NCBI RefSeq assembly: GCF_001509475.1
Contig: NZ_LLZG01000423.1
Span: forward strand, 1 to 55,447
Direction of reading: 5' to 3'
Source of the DNA: Streptomyces regalis
Lineage (GTDB): Bacteria; Actinomycetota; Actinomycetes; Streptomycetales; Streptomycetaceae
Length of the DNA stretch: 55,447 nt
Shown one piece after another: positions 42,843-53,143 of this stretch. Within the stretch, counting starts at the first letter, position 1, and each line of letters begins with the position of its first letter. The position numbers were made by a program, and so were the translations under genes. The notes beneath the pieces are model-generated. The model made no database searches. It had not been told where the DNA came from and was given only the letters and a program-made list of their open reading frames with translations.

Positions 42843-43370
42843 TCAGGCGACGAGGGCCTGCCCCGGGTCGAGGAGGTCGTGGAGTGCGGTGCGGTGCAGG
42901 GCGGCCACCGGGGCGAGGAGGTCCGGGTGGCGCAGGAGGGCCGCTGCCTGGCGGTCGCGGGCGTCTGGGGACACCAGGCGCCGGAACTCGATCGGCACGC
43001 CGGTCGCATGGCCGCCGTCGGCGATCGCGGCGACCGCCAGCGGTGCCAGCCCGGCATCGGTGAGCAGGCAGGCCGCCCAGCTCGCGACGACCTCGTCCAC
43101 CCAGGTGCGCCAGGCGAAGTCGTCCGCGTCGTCGTGCGTGGATGCGTCCGCGCCGGTGATCCAGTCCAGGCCCGCCGAGCCGCCGGGGCCGGCCATGCCG
43201 ACCAGGGCAGCGTCCGTCGGCGTCGGGTAGCGCAGCCACGCCGCGACGGTGACGGCCTGCCGGGCCTGCACCTCGCCCAGGGCAGCGGCGAGGGCGCCGC
43301 CGCAGGCCGGGTAGGAGCGCGTCAGCCATTGGGTGGTCGCGGCGATGAGCGGGGAGAGATCTGCGAGCAC
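42843..43370 (-). CDS. Hypothetical protein
   Basis: A 175-aa, mostly helical, Ala-rich protein with strong coding bias. Features are LIAATTQWLTRSYPACGGALAAALG, AAWLRYPTPTDAALVG and ACLLTDAGLAPLAVAAIADGGHA. No signal peptide or known motif. The GTG start at 43370 lacks a strong Shine-Dalgarno sequence. Family unknown. Upstream lies the hairpin-prone ATGGA/TCCAT sequence at 43396-43415 (roughly). Confidence 0.68.
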   Translation of the reverse strand: MLADLSPLIAATTQWLTRSYPACGGALAAALGEVQARQAVTVAAWLRYPTPTDAALVGMAGPGGSAGLDWITGADASTHDDADDFAWRTWVDEVVASWAACLLTDAGLAPLAVAAIADGGHATGVPIEFRRLVSPDARDRQAAALLRHPDLLAPVAALHRTALHDLLDPGQALVA

Positions 43371-43519
43371 TGCCGGGCCGTCCGAGAGACTGGAGATGGA
43401 CGCAAATCCATCGGGTGGGTGAACGGGAATCCATCAAACGGTAGCCCGTTGCCCAGGGCGGCGGACATGCCTGTGGCCTCGTGAACGGCGTGGCCTCGCC
43501 CACACCGGGACGCCAGGGC

Positions 43520-44284
43520 TCAGCCCGCCCGGACGCCCGAGGCACCGGTCGCCGCCCGCTCGGGCCTCGCCAGGTGGTAGACGTGGAACGCCCGGCCGAT
43601 GACCGGCTGTGCCACGTTGCGCACCTTCACTCCCCCGCTGGTCATGCCGTGCTCCGTGCCGAGGTGGGCGTGCCCGTGCACCGCGAGGTCGGCGCCTGCG
43701 GTGTCGATCGCCTCAGCCAGCAGATAGCTGCCGAGGAACGGGTAGATCTCGGGAGGTTCACCGGCCAGCGTGTCCGGCACCGGCGAGAAGTGGGTGAGCG
43801 CGATACGTACGTCGCAGTCCTGCTCCCGCAGTTCCACCAGGGAGTCCCGCAGGGTGTCGGCGCGCCGGCGCGAGTACCGGACGAACTCCTTCATGATCGG
43901 CTCACCGAACTCACCGGCGCAGCGTCCCACGAATCCGCCGCCGAACCCCTTCGTGCCGGCCACGCCGATGCGCGCGCCGCCGTTGCCCACCACGGTCGCC
44001 TGCCCTTCCAGGACGCGCGCACCCGCGTCCCGCAGCACGGCGGCGACCTCGTCGGGGCAGTCGGCGTGGTGATCGTGGTTGCCCAGGACCGCGACCACCG
44101 GGACCGCCAGGCCCTCGATCTCGCGTGCGACCACCCGGGCCTCCTCCGGGGTCCCGTGGCGGGTGAGGTCCCCGGCGAGCAGCAGGACGTCGGCGCTGTC
44201 GGGCAGGGTCTCGAACGAGGGACGGAGCCGGCCCTTGCTCTCGGGCCCCATATGGATGTCCCCGACGGCCGCTATCCGGATCAT
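43520..44284 (-). CDS. Metallophosphoesterase
   Basis: A 254-aa calcineurin-like phosphoesterase. GDIHMG, LLLAGDLTRHG, VLGNHDHH, LTHFSPVP and HGHAHLGTEHG give all five metal-site blocks. The substrate is unknown. The ATG overlaps the stop of the upstream BON protein gene (ATGA at 44281-44284), so the two are translationally coupled. Confidence 0.9.
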   Translation of the reverse strand: MIRIAAVGDIHMGPESKGRLRPSFETLPDSADVLLLAGDLTRHGTPEEARVVAREIEGLAVPVVAVLGNHDHHADCPDEVAAVLRDAGARVLEGQATVVGNGGARIGVAGTKGFGGGFVGRCAGEFGEPIMKEFVRYSRRRADTLRDSLVELREQDCDVRIALTHFSPVPDTLAGEPPEIYPFLGSYLLAEAIDTAGADLAVHGHAHLGTEHGMTSGGVKVRNVAQPVIGRAFHVYHLARPERAATGASGVRAG

Positions 44285-44568
44285 TCGACCTCCTCGGCGT
44301 GGTCGGGCGCGGAGGCGTCCGCGACCACGATGTCGCAGTGGACGGGGGTTTCCGGCAGCTCGTCGCGGGCCATGCGCAGGACGTCGTCACGGCATTGCGC
44401 GGACGGCACGGTGCCGGTCAGCAGAACCGCCTCGCCACGGATCTCGATGCGCACACCCAGCTCGCCGAGGTCCCCGGCGGCCAGATGGTCGGCGAGATGG
44501 GCCACGCGGTAGTCCAGGTTCTGCGCTCCACCGGCGCCGGGAGCGGGCCGGGCGGCGTATGCGCTCAT
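44281..44568 (-). CDS. BON domain protein
   Basis: A 95-aa protein. Residues about 20-80 form a BON fold (YRVAHLADHLAAGDLGELGVRIEIRGEAVLLTGTVPSAQCRDDVLRMARDEL), related to OsmY, which binds phospholipid surfaces in osmotic stress. ATG 44568 follows AAGGAG. Its start overlaps the stop of the upstream gene, and its stop overlaps the metallophosphoesterase start, so three genes form one coupled operon. Confidence 0.83.
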   Translation of the reverse strand: MSAYAARPAPGAGGAQNLDYRVAHLADHLAAGDLGELGVRIEIRGEAVLLTGTVPSAQCRDDVLRMARDELPETPVHCDIVVADASAPDHAEEVE

Positions 44569-45260
44569 CGGGGCTCCTTCCGTGGGGCGATGACGTTCAG
44601 GCGCTCGAGAAGGAAGAAGAACGCGGCGGGCATCGGTCTGTCCCCGCAGGAACTCCGTACGTCGTCCCAGTCGACCTTCTCGCGCAGGGCGCGGGCCGCG
44701 GCGAGCACCGGTCCGAAGTCGCAGTGGTGCTCCGAGAAGGGCTCGATCAGCGCCCGCATGAGATCCGTCGCCGCCAGGACGGGCATGTGCACCGAGTCGA
44801 CCGGGAGATCCTGAGCCCGGGCCAGCATGTCCGAGGTGACCGAGCGGTGCCCGAGTTCGGAGAGCAGGTCGACCTCCTGGCCGAGGCATGTGGTCTTCAT
44901 CAGCCAGTCCTCCGGCGGTGTACGCACCGTGAGGCCCGCTTCGGTCAGGGTGTCCGCCACGGCTTCGGCGTCTGCGCGGCGTACGCAGAAGTCGGCGTCG
45001 TGCTGCAGGTGACCGCTGCCGCCGTGGGCGTAGACGGCCACGCTTCCGGCCAGGGCGAACGTGTGCCCGTTGCGTTTGAGGAGCACGCCGACCTGCTTCG
45101 CCGCCTCGAGGATCGCCTGGCTTCGATCACGGGGCGGTTCCTGGTTGTTGTGCGCGTGCGGCTCCCGCGAGCCCGGCTGGATCGGGCTCTCCCCGACCGG
45201 GCGCAGCCGAGGCGCCCCGGCTCGTCGAGCGGGCGTCGCGCTCTCCCGGTTCCGCGTCAT
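44565..45260 (-). CDS. Nucleotidyltransferase-fold protein
   Basis: A 231-aa protein. The segment FALAGSVAVYAHGGSGHLQHDADFCVRRADAEAVADTL resembles the GS-x-DxD core of minimal/AbiEii-like nucleotidyltransferases (the acidic pair lies in HDADF). ATG 45260 (MTRNRESATP) is chosen because a longer frame would pass into the promoter. It is the first gene of a three-gene ATGA-coupled operon with BON and metallophosphoesterase genes. It is not paired with a toxin/antitoxin partner, so a toxin-antitoxin function is not assumed. Confidence 0.72.
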   Translation of the reverse strand: MTRNRESATPARRAGAPRLRPVGESPIQPGSREPHAHNNQEPPRDRSQAILEAAKQVGVLLKRNGHTFALAGSVAVYAHGGSGHLQHDADFCVRRADAEAVADTLTEAGLTVRTPPEDWLMKTTCLGQEVDLLSELGHRSVTSDMLARAQDLPVDSVHMPVLAATDLMRALIEPFSEHHCDFGPVLAAARALREKVDWDDVRSSCGDRPMPAAFFFLLERLNVIAPRKEPR

Positions 45261-45334
45261 GACGACTCCGTTCGCCGTCCTGCCGTCCGGCGCGGGCCCC
45301 TGCCGGGGCCCGGGGCGGGCTGGAAAGGCTCCGG

Positions 45335-45360
45335 GTACCCCGGCACGCAGGCTTCGATAC
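45335..45360 (-). promoter_or_regulatory. SigB-type promoter of the NTase-BON-MPE operon
   Basis: Minus-strand GTAT-N16-GGGTAC, an exact consensus fit. It lies 75 bp upstream of the ATG at 45260. Confidence 0.6.
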
Positions 45361-45376
45361 GGCACACCTGCGGGTA

Positions 45377-45410
45377 GCGGGACGTGCCGGGCAGTGCCGG
45401 CACGTCCCGC
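45377..45410 (-). terminator. Hairpin terminator downstream of the NDH-like oxidoreductase
   Basis: A perfect 14-bp stem (GCGGGACGTGCCGG and its complement) with a 6-nt loop lies 4 bp after the stop codon of the oxidoreductase. There is no long U-tract, as is usual in streptomycetes. Confidence 0.75.
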
Positions 45411-45413
45411 CCC

Positions 45414-46520
45414 TCACGCCGCTGTGTAGCCCAGCTGGCGTCGCATGTACGGGGTCATGAGGGTCTTCGCCTTGGCGATGGTCGTGGTGCGGCTGCCGAG
45501 GACCGCCGTTTCGCCGCCCGGCACGGGCAGCATCGTCACGCCGTCGGCCGGGCCGAACGGCACGATGAGCGGGGTGCGGTGGACCGGACGGTAGAAGCGG
45601 GGCTCCTTGCGGTGCTTGCCGCCGCTGTTCAGGTAGGCGCGGATGTTGTGGGCGGCCAGGTCCGCCTGGGCGAGTGCGGCCGGGGTGATCTTGACCTCGG
45701 TGGCGTCGTTCACGTCGCCGACCGCGAACACGTCCAGCCATCCCTGGACGCGGAGCGCCTGGTCGACCTTCACGTGCCCGGTCTCGTTCAGCCAGTCCCC
45801 GTGCCCGGCCAGGCGCAGCCAGAGCGTGTTGGGCGTGGTGCCGGTCGCCCAGAAGGAGCGGTCGGCCTCGATGACGTTTCCGCGGGCGTCGCGGTAGGTG
45901 CCGAAGTCGTTGCCGGGGGACATGAAGGCGTCGAGCCACACGTTCACGTCATGGGACTCCAGCCAGGCCCGCGCCTTGCGCCCGGCCCGCGCGCTGCCCG
46001 TGGCGTGCAGCAGCTCCGGCCCGGAGTGGGCGAGCGTGACCCGGGTGTCCGGCCGGGCGAGGCGGATCTCGGCGCTGAGCTCGACCCCGGAGGGCCCGCC
46101 GCCGACGACGAGGATGTGCTCCGCTGAAGCGATCTGCTGCTGGTGCGTGGTGAAGGACTTCACCGCCTCCTCGGTGGTGGTGCCGGTGAAGCGGGCCGGT
46201 TCGGGGTAGTCGGCGCCGGTGGCGATCACCAGCACGTCGTACGGGAGCCGCTCCCCCGTCGCGAGCATCACCTGCCGTTCGGCGGTGTCGATGCGGACTG
46301 CCTTGCCCACGGCCACGCGGCCGTTGCGCAGCAGCCGGTCGTAGGGGATGAAGGGGGTGTGCGACCAGTCCGGACGCACGCCGGCGCGCAGGGAGGCGAT
46401 GCGGTGGAAGAAGACCTCCTTGCGGTCCACCAGCGTGACCCGCGCCGCCGCGTCCAGTCGCTTCGCCAGACGGACGCCCGCATAGCCGCCGCCGATCACC
46501 ACTACGTCGCCGTCATGCAC
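45414..46520 (-). CDS. NAD(P)/FAD-dependent oxidoreductase (NDH-2/AIF-like)
   Basis: A 368-aa pyridine nucleotide-disulfide oxidoreductase fold. VVIGGGYAGVRLAKRLD binds FAD, ILVVGGGPSGVELSAEI binds NAD(P)H, and VFAVGDVNDATEVKITPAALAQADLAAHNI is the C-terminal FAD motif. It is shorter than canonical NDH-2 and has no clear membrane anchor. Upstream, an AT-rich stretch at about 46611-46633 (TCGTTTGAAACTTAAAGG) is the likely promoter or operator. It is probably a monocistronic quinone or dye reductase. Confidence 0.85.
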   Translation of the reverse strand: MHDGDVVVIGGGYAGVRLAKRLDAAARVTLVDRKEVFFHRIASLRAGVRPDWSHTPFIPYDRLLRNGRVAVGKAVRIDTAERQVMLATGERLPYDVLVIATGADYPEPARFTGTTTEEAVKSFTTHQQQIASAEHILVVGGGPSGVELSAEIRLARPDTRVTLAHSGPELLHATGSARAGRKARAWLESHDVNVWLDAFMSPGNDFGTYRDARGNVIEADRSFWATGTTPNTLWLRLAGHGDWLNETGHVKVDQALRVQGWLDVFAVGDVNDATEVKITPAALAQADLAAHNIRAYLNSGGKHRKEPRFYRPVHRTPLIVPFGPADGVTMLPVPGGETAVLGSRTTTIAKAKTLMTPYMRRQLGYTAA

Positions 46521-46694
46521 GCCGAGTCTCCTGTGCTGTGGGGGGGGAGAGAAGGAGCAAGTGGCACGGCGGGTGGGCCGCCGTCGGCCACTCCCCTGTC
46601 GGCGACCCTATCGTTTGAAACTTAAAGGGTTGATGGAGCCCGGTGTGCGTTCTGTGAAAAGTGCGACCTGTGAGGTGCCCGCGCGCAAAACGCC

Positions 46695-46732
46695 GACGTC
46701 CAGGCCGACCCGTGCGGGCCGGCCTGGACGTC
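46695..46732 (-). terminator. Strong hairpin downstream of katG
   Basis: 17-bp arms (46695-46711 and 46716-46732) with one mismatch and a 4-nt loop; the arms begin GACGTCCAGG. It lies 23 bp after the katG stop. A further palindrome, CATGACGTCATG, sits at 46732-46743. Confidence 0.75.
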
Positions 46733-46754
46733 ATGACGTCATGCTCGGAACGGA

Positions 46755-48983
<2,229 letters not shown>

Positions 48984-48992
48984 CTAGGTGAA

Positions 48993-49448
48993 TCACAGTG
49001 CTCGGGGTGCACTGCCGGCAGTGGAACAGTCGGGGCACAGGCCCCAGTAGATGACCTCGGCCTCGTCGATGGCGAAGCCGTGGTCGTCGGACGCGGTCAG
49101 GCAGGGTGCCTCGCCGACCTCGCAGTCGACGTCGGCGACCACACCGCACGACCGGCACACGACGTGGTGGTGGTTGTCGCCGATACGACCCTCGAACCGG
49201 GCCGGGCTCCCGGCCGGTTCGATACGGCGGATGAGTCCCGCCGCGGTCAGTGCGTGGAGGCCCTCGTACACGGCCTGCAAGGAGACATGGCCCACGCGAT
49301 CACGCACCCCGGAGGCGATGGCCTCGACGCCGAGGTGGTCACCGGCCCGGACGGCCTCCAGCAGCGCGACACGCGCGGCGGTCACCCGCAGGCCGGCACC
49401 GCGCAGCTCCTCGGCTGGGGTCGGGATCTGGGATGCGGTCATGGGCAC
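48993..49448 (-). CDS. furA: Fur-family regulator of katG (FurA/CatR-like)
   Basis: A 151-aa Fur protein. The winged helix (LRGAGLRVTAARVALLEAVRAGDHLGVEAIASGVRDRVGHVSLQAVYEGLHAL) is followed by metal sites NHHHVVCRSCGVV and YWGLCPDC, with the CxxC pairs of a structural zinc site. In Streptomyces such proteins repress the furA-katG operon and are released by peroxide oxidation. GTG 49448 lies six bases after GAGG; ATG 49442 is an alternative. Confidence 0.92.
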   Translation of the reverse strand: MPMTASQIPTPAEELRGAGLRVTAARVALLEAVRAGDHLGVEAIASGVRDRVGHVSLQAVYEGLHALTAAGLIRRIEPAGSPARFEGRIGDNHHHVVCRSCGVVADVDCEVGEAPCLTASDDHGFAIDEAEVIYWGLCPDCSTAGSAPRAL

Positions 49449-49465
49449 AACCTACCTCGCTAAAC

Positions 49466-49491
49466 ACGAATGATTCAAGAAAACGAATGAT
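49466..49491. promoter_or_regulatory. AT-rich direct repeats upstream of furA-katG
   Basis: Two copies of ACGAATGAT (49466-49474 and 49483-49491) lie in an unusually AT-rich stretch 18-43 bp upstream of furA. This is a likely promoter with a FurA operator that gives autoregulation. FurA binding is inferred from homologous operons. Confidence 0.6.
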
Positions 49492-49526
49492 GAAACTCTG
49501 GCGCACTGCGCTCGACGGGGGGGGCC

Positions 49527-49567
49527 GGGGGCTCCGAGTGGTGCACATGGCACCACCCTGAGCCCCC
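49527..49567 (+). promoter_or_regulatory. Long imperfect hairpin in the leader of the protease gene
   Basis: GGGGGCTC (49527-49534) pairs with GAGCCCCC (49560-49567), and inside it GTGGTGC pairs with GCACCAC around a 5-nt loop, with a 3x3 internal loop. It is preceded by a G-run and followed by A-rich sequence, so it is not a normal terminator for the plus strand. It could be a leader structure of the protease mRNA or an insulator from furA. Confidence 0.5.
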
Positions 49568-49667
49568 CAAAGCGCGAAAAAACGTCTTTTCCGGCATCGG
49601 TGCACCCCTTTCCGTCAAGGCCTTGAGCTGGTCGACATCCCACTCGTACTCGATGGAGGTACATCGC

Positions 49668-51032
49668 ATGCTCGGCAGACATACCGCGGCCGGTCGCGGC
49701 GCCGCCCTGGCCGCTCTCGGCGCCCTAGTCCTCACCGGGGTCACCTCGGCCGCCGCGGCCGAGCCGCCACCCGCGTCCACCGCCGCACAGACCCTCGGCG
49801 CCGACCGGCCGCCGGCATCGGTGCTGCATGCCCTGGAACGTGACCTGAAGTTGAAGCGAGGTCAGGCGGCCGAGCGGTTGGTCAACGAGGCGGAGGCGGG
49901 CGCCCGCGCGGGTCGCCTCCGCAACGCCCTGGGCGAGCACTTCGCGGGGGCCTGGCTGCGAGGGGCGACCTCCGACGAGCTCACCGTCGCGACCACGCAC
50001 GCCGCCGACGTGTCCGCCATCAAGGCCCAGGGCGCGACGGCCGCGGTGGTCAAGCGGCCGTTGACCGAACTCAAGGACGTCAAGAAGAAGCTGGACACGG
50101 CCGCCGGCCGGGTCAAGACGCGCGACACACCGGTCTGGTACGTCGACGTACGGACGAACCGGGTCGTCGTCCAGGCGACCAAGCGATCGGCCGCCACCGC
50201 CTTCATCAAGGCCGCCGGCGTCCAGGACAAGGGCGTCGGCATCCGTGTGTCGGCGCAACGGCCACGGCTGCTGGGGGACCTCATCGGCGGCGACGCCTAC
50301 TACATCGAGGGCACCGCCCGCTGTTCCATCGGGTTCTCCGTCACCAAGGACGACAAGCAGGGCTTCGCCTCGGCGGGCCACTGCGGGAGCAAGGGCGACA
50401 CGACCAGCGGCTCCGACATGGCCGCACAGGGCACGTTCCAGGCCTCCACGTTCCCCGGCAAGGACATGTCCTGGGTCGGCGTCAACAGCGACTGGACAGC
50501 CACGCCCGACGTGGAGGGTGAGGACGGTGAGCGGACAAAGGTCACCGGCTCGGTCCAGGCGCTCGTCGGGGCGTCGATCTGCCGCTCCGGCTCCACCACC
50601 GGATGGCACTGCGGCACCATCGAGCAGCACGACACGAGTGTCAGCTACTCCCAGGGCACCGTGGACGGCGTGACCGAGACGACCGTGTGCGCCGAGCCCG
50701 GCGACTCCGGCGGTCCGTACATCTCGGGCTCTCAGGCACAGGGGGTGACCTCGGGTGGCTCGGGTGACTGCACGGACGGCGGGACCACCTTCTACCAGCC
50801 GATCAACCCGATCCTCAGCGACTTCGGCCTCGTCCTGAAGACCGCGCCCGCCCAGGCCGGCACCCCCGCTCCGGAGGACAACGAGGCGACGGAGACATGG
50901 GCCGCGGGCCGCGTCTACGAGGTCGGCACGACGGTGACCCACGCGGGCGTGCGCTACCAGTGCGTGCAGACCCACCAGGCGCAGGGCGCGTGGTCGCCGG
51001 GCTCCACTCCGGCCCTGTGGCAGCGGCTGTAG
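49668..51032 (+). CDS. Streptogrisin-like S1 protease with C-terminal chitin-binding domain
   Basis: A 454-aa preproenzyme. Signal peptide (GRGAALAALGALVLTGVTSAAA), then an alpha-lytic-type prodomain (about residues 45-205, with TPVWYVDVRTNRVVVQA). The S1 catalytic domain has His in GFASAGHCG, Asp in KDMSWVGV and Ser in AEPGDSGGPYISG. The tail WAAGRVYEVGTTVTHAGVRYQCVQTHQAQ is a CBM5/12 chitin-binding domain, as in streptogrisin C. Start ATG 49668 after GGAGGT. It is an extracellular protease, likely acting on chitin-associated protein. A 16-bp repeat begins at its stop codon. Confidence 0.93.
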   Translation: MLGRHTAAGRGAALAALGALVLTGVTSAAAAEPPPASTAAQTLGADRPPASVLHALERDLKLKRGQAAERLVNEAEAGARAGRLRNALGEHFAGAWLRGATSDELTVATTHAADVSAIKAQGATAAVVKRPLTELKDVKKKLDTAAGRVKTRDTPVWYVDVRTNRVVVQATKRSAATAFIKAAGVQDKGVGIRVSAQRPRLLGDLIGGDAYYIEGTARCSIGFSVTKDDKQGFASAGHCGSKGDTTSGSDMAAQGTFQASTFPGKDMSWVGVNSDWTATPDVEGEDGERTKVTGSVQALVGASICRSGSTTGWHCGTIEQHDTSVSYSQGTVDGVTETTVCAEPGDSGGPYISGSQAQGVTSGGSGDCTDGGTTFYQPINPILSDFGLVLKTAPAQAGTPAPEDNEATETWAAGRVYEVGTTVTHAGVRYQCVQTHQAQGAWSPGSTPALWQRL

Positions 51033-51089
51033 GAGTCGTACGTCGTAGAGGTCGGACGTTGCAGGAGTCAGACGTCGTAGGACTCTGCC
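51030..51089. repeat. 16-bp repeats starting at the protease stop codon
   Basis: TAGGAGTCGTACGTCG, TAGAGGTCGGACGTTG, CAGGAGTCAGACGTCG, then a partial TAGGACTCTG. The first TAG is the gene's stop. Units two and four bring TAG into other frames. Confidence 0.75.
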
Positions 51090-51134
51090 GGTGCGGGGCT
51101 CGGTTTCGGCTCCGCACCGGCCGCTTTGCGGGGA

Positions 51135-52226
51135 CTACTCCTCCGCGAGGAGCCCGTACGCGGCGGCGATGAAGGAGTCGCGGGCGCGGAAGCGGCGGGT
51201 ACACAGGGCGACCAGGGCCGTGCCCGTGTCGGGCCTGAAGCCCAGGAAGGCCTGCTGGCCGAGGGTCGCCCCGCTGTGGAAGTACATCGGTCCGCCGTTC
51301 GTGGGGTGCCGGAACCACGCCATCGTGTGCACGTGCCGGTGTCCCGGGCCGCGTCGGAGCACGGGCGTGCGCACCGCCCGCAGGGCGTCGGCCTGCGGCG
51401 AGCCGGCCGGGTCGAGGTGGGCTTCGAGGAACGTGAGCAGGTCGTGCGGGGTGGCGCGGAGGGCACCCGCCGCCTGGAAGCCGCCCGCGTCGAAGGCGAG
51501 GGTGGGTGTGCGGCCGTCCTTGCCGTACCCGACGGCGTCGGTCTTCGGGTCCTCCGCGCGCAGAGCGGTGCCGCTCAGGCCGAGCGGACGCAGCACGTGT
51601 GCGCCGAGCAGCTCCTCCCACGCCGTGCCGGTCGCCGCGGCGACAGCGTGGCCGAGCACGGCGACGCCGAAGTTGGAGTAGTGCCACCGGGTGCCGGGCC
51701 GGTGTCGGGGGCGGTGGCGGTGGCGGTGGCGCAGGAAGGCGTCGGCCACCCGCTCGGCCGGATAGCGACCGTAGGGGTTGGTGCGCCAGGCGGGCAGCGC
51801 CCGCAGGTAGAAGTCGGCCGGCAGGGCGGGCAGTCCGGCGGTGTGCGTGATGAGGTGCGCGAGCGTCACCGGCCGCGCGTCGTCCCGTCGGCCCGGGTCC
51901 AGACAGGCGGCGGCCGACTCGCCCCCGGTCAGCAGGCCGCGCCGGATGAGCTGGGCCAGCAGCAGCCCGGTGAACGCCTTCGTGGCCGAACCGATCTCGT
52001 AGCGCAGGTCCTGCCGCGGGACCGGTGGGGGCGGGGCGGTGCCACCGCAGTGCAGGGTGCGGCGACCGGACCGGGACACGGCGATGACGGCGTCGGGCGC
52101 GTCGACGGCGCCGACGGCGCTCTGCAGCCGCTCCCGCAACGCGTCGTCGGTGCCGAGGCAGCCGCCCGCGCGGGGGTGGTCCAAGTCGTCCTCGGCGCCC
52201 GGCCAGAGCACGGACGGGCCGGTCAT
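51135..52226 (-). CDS. Serine hydrolase, beta-lactamase/D-aminopeptidase family
   Basis: A 363-aa serine hydrolase of the class C/DD-peptidase fold. The nucleophile SxxK is SATK in YEIGSATKAFTG, the YxN motif is HYSNFG, and the third motif is HSGATLG. No signal peptide is seen, so it is probably cytosolic, which is unusual for true beta-lactamases and fits esterases or peptidases of biosynthetic clusters. Its ATG overlaps the stop of the upstream gene (ATGA, 52223-52226), making it the last gene of the 61-aa-peptide operon. Confidence 0.87.
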   Translation of the reverse strand: MTGPSVLWPGAEDDLDHPRAGGCLGTDDALRERLQSAVGAVDAPDAVIAVSRSGRRTLHCGGTAPPPPVPRQDLRYEIGSATKAFTGLLLAQLIRRGLLTGGESAAACLDPGRRDDARPVTLAHLITHTAGLPALPADFYLRALPAWRTNPYGRYPAERVADAFLRHRHRHRPRHRPGTRWHYSNFGVAVLGHAVAAATGTAWEELLGAHVLRPLGLSGTALRAEDPKTDAVGYGKDGRTPTLAFDAGGFQAAGALRATPHDLLTFLEAHLDPAGSPQADALRAVRTPVLRRGPGHRHVHTMAWFRHPTNGGPMYFHSGATLGQQAFLGFRPDTGTALVALCTRRFRARDSFIAAAYGLLAEE

Positions 52227-53143
52227 GAGGTGACGTGCGTCAGCTCGGTGAGGGCCCGGGAGGTGGCCAGCACGGAGGCGAAAGCGGCGACCAGCGTCGG
52301 GTGGTAGACGACGTCGAACACCTCGTCCGGTTCGCCCTCGGGCAGCGTCCGTACGGCGGGCATGGCGCCGTCGGGCTGCTGCGCGGCGGCAAAGCCCTCC
52401 CAGGCCCGTTCGTCCAGGGTGGGGCGGGGCAGGCAGGCGTCGACGACCAGGAGTTCGCCGAGCAGGTCCCAGCGCTCGAGATCCAGCCAGTCGTCGATCC
52501 AGACCGGCAGCCACATGGCGAGGTAGTCGGCGATGTCCGGCGGCAGGGCGTCGGGGTGCTCTCCCCAGTCGGTGAGGTGGAACACCGTGTGGGTGACGTC
52601 GTAGGCGATGTGCCCGCTGACCGTCCAGGGCTCGGGGGTGCGCGCCAGCCAGGTCGAACCGACGATGTCCGTCTCGGGCGTGCGGGGCGTGAAGCCGAAG
52701 CGGCGCTGGAACGCGGACAGTCCGAGGCGCCGGGTCGGGTCCAGTTCGAGGGCCGCCCAGCTGTCGAGCCGGTGGTAGAGGACGGTGGCGCGCTCCACCT
52801 CGGGCTCGCTGTACCCGAGTTCCTTGTACGGCAGGTACACCTCGAACGGGATGGGCGACAGCGGCTCGATGCACTGGCCGCGTGCCAGCATGCGACCGCC
52901 GTCCAGCGTGTGCCGCCAGGTGTGGTCGAGGAGCTTGCGCGCCAGTTCGGCCTGCCGTGATCCGGCCACGCCCTCGCGGAACAACACCCTGCAGATCAGG
53001 GCCAGTTCGCCGACGGGTTTGAAGCGCTCGAGGAAGCCCACTTCCGGATCGACGTCGGGCTCCAGGCGGAATCCGTCGCGATGGGCCCACAGCCACTCCA
53101 GGGCGCGGACGCCGACGGTGTGCATCAGACGGGTGTCGGTCAT
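52223..53143 (-). CDS. Uncharacterised helical protein, family paralogue B (DUF6895-like)
   Basis: A 306-aa protein related along its length to the gene directly upstream. Shared blocks are AWLxAHR near the N-terminus, KPxGELA, PTRRLG, a strictly conserved THTVFHLTDWG (THVVFHLTDWG in the paralogue), WDLLGELLVVDACLPRP and YHPTLVAAFA. The many aromatic and His positions in helical context suggest an enzyme. I believe the family is annotated only as a DUF (6895), but this could not be checked. The start and stop overlap the neighbours as ATGA. Confidence 0.8.
   Translation of the reverse strand: MTDTRLMHTVGVRALEWLWAHRDGFRLEPDVDPEVGFLERFKPVGELALICRVLFREGVAGSRQAELARKLLDHTWRHTLDGGRMLARGQCIEPLSPIPFEVYLPYKELGYSEPEVERATVLYHRLDSWAALELDPTRRLGLSAFQRRFGFTPRTPETDIVGSTWLARTPEPWTVSGHIAYDVTHTVFHLTDWGEHPDALPPDIADYLAMWLPVWIDDWLDLERWDLLGELLVVDACLPRPTLDERAWEGFAAAQQPDGAMPAVRTLPEGEPDEVFDVVYHPTLVAAFASVLATSRALTELTHVTS

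Noticed and set aside
44565..45260. Toxin-antitoxin (AbiEii-type) interpretation of the nucleotidyltransferase
   Set aside because: No AbiEi-like antitoxin is adjacent; the gene is instead coupled to BON and metallophosphoesterase genes.
51135..52226. The serine hydrolase as a beta-lactam resistance gene
   Set aside because: SxxK and YxN are common to esterases and peptidases; there is no signal peptide and the operon context points to another role.
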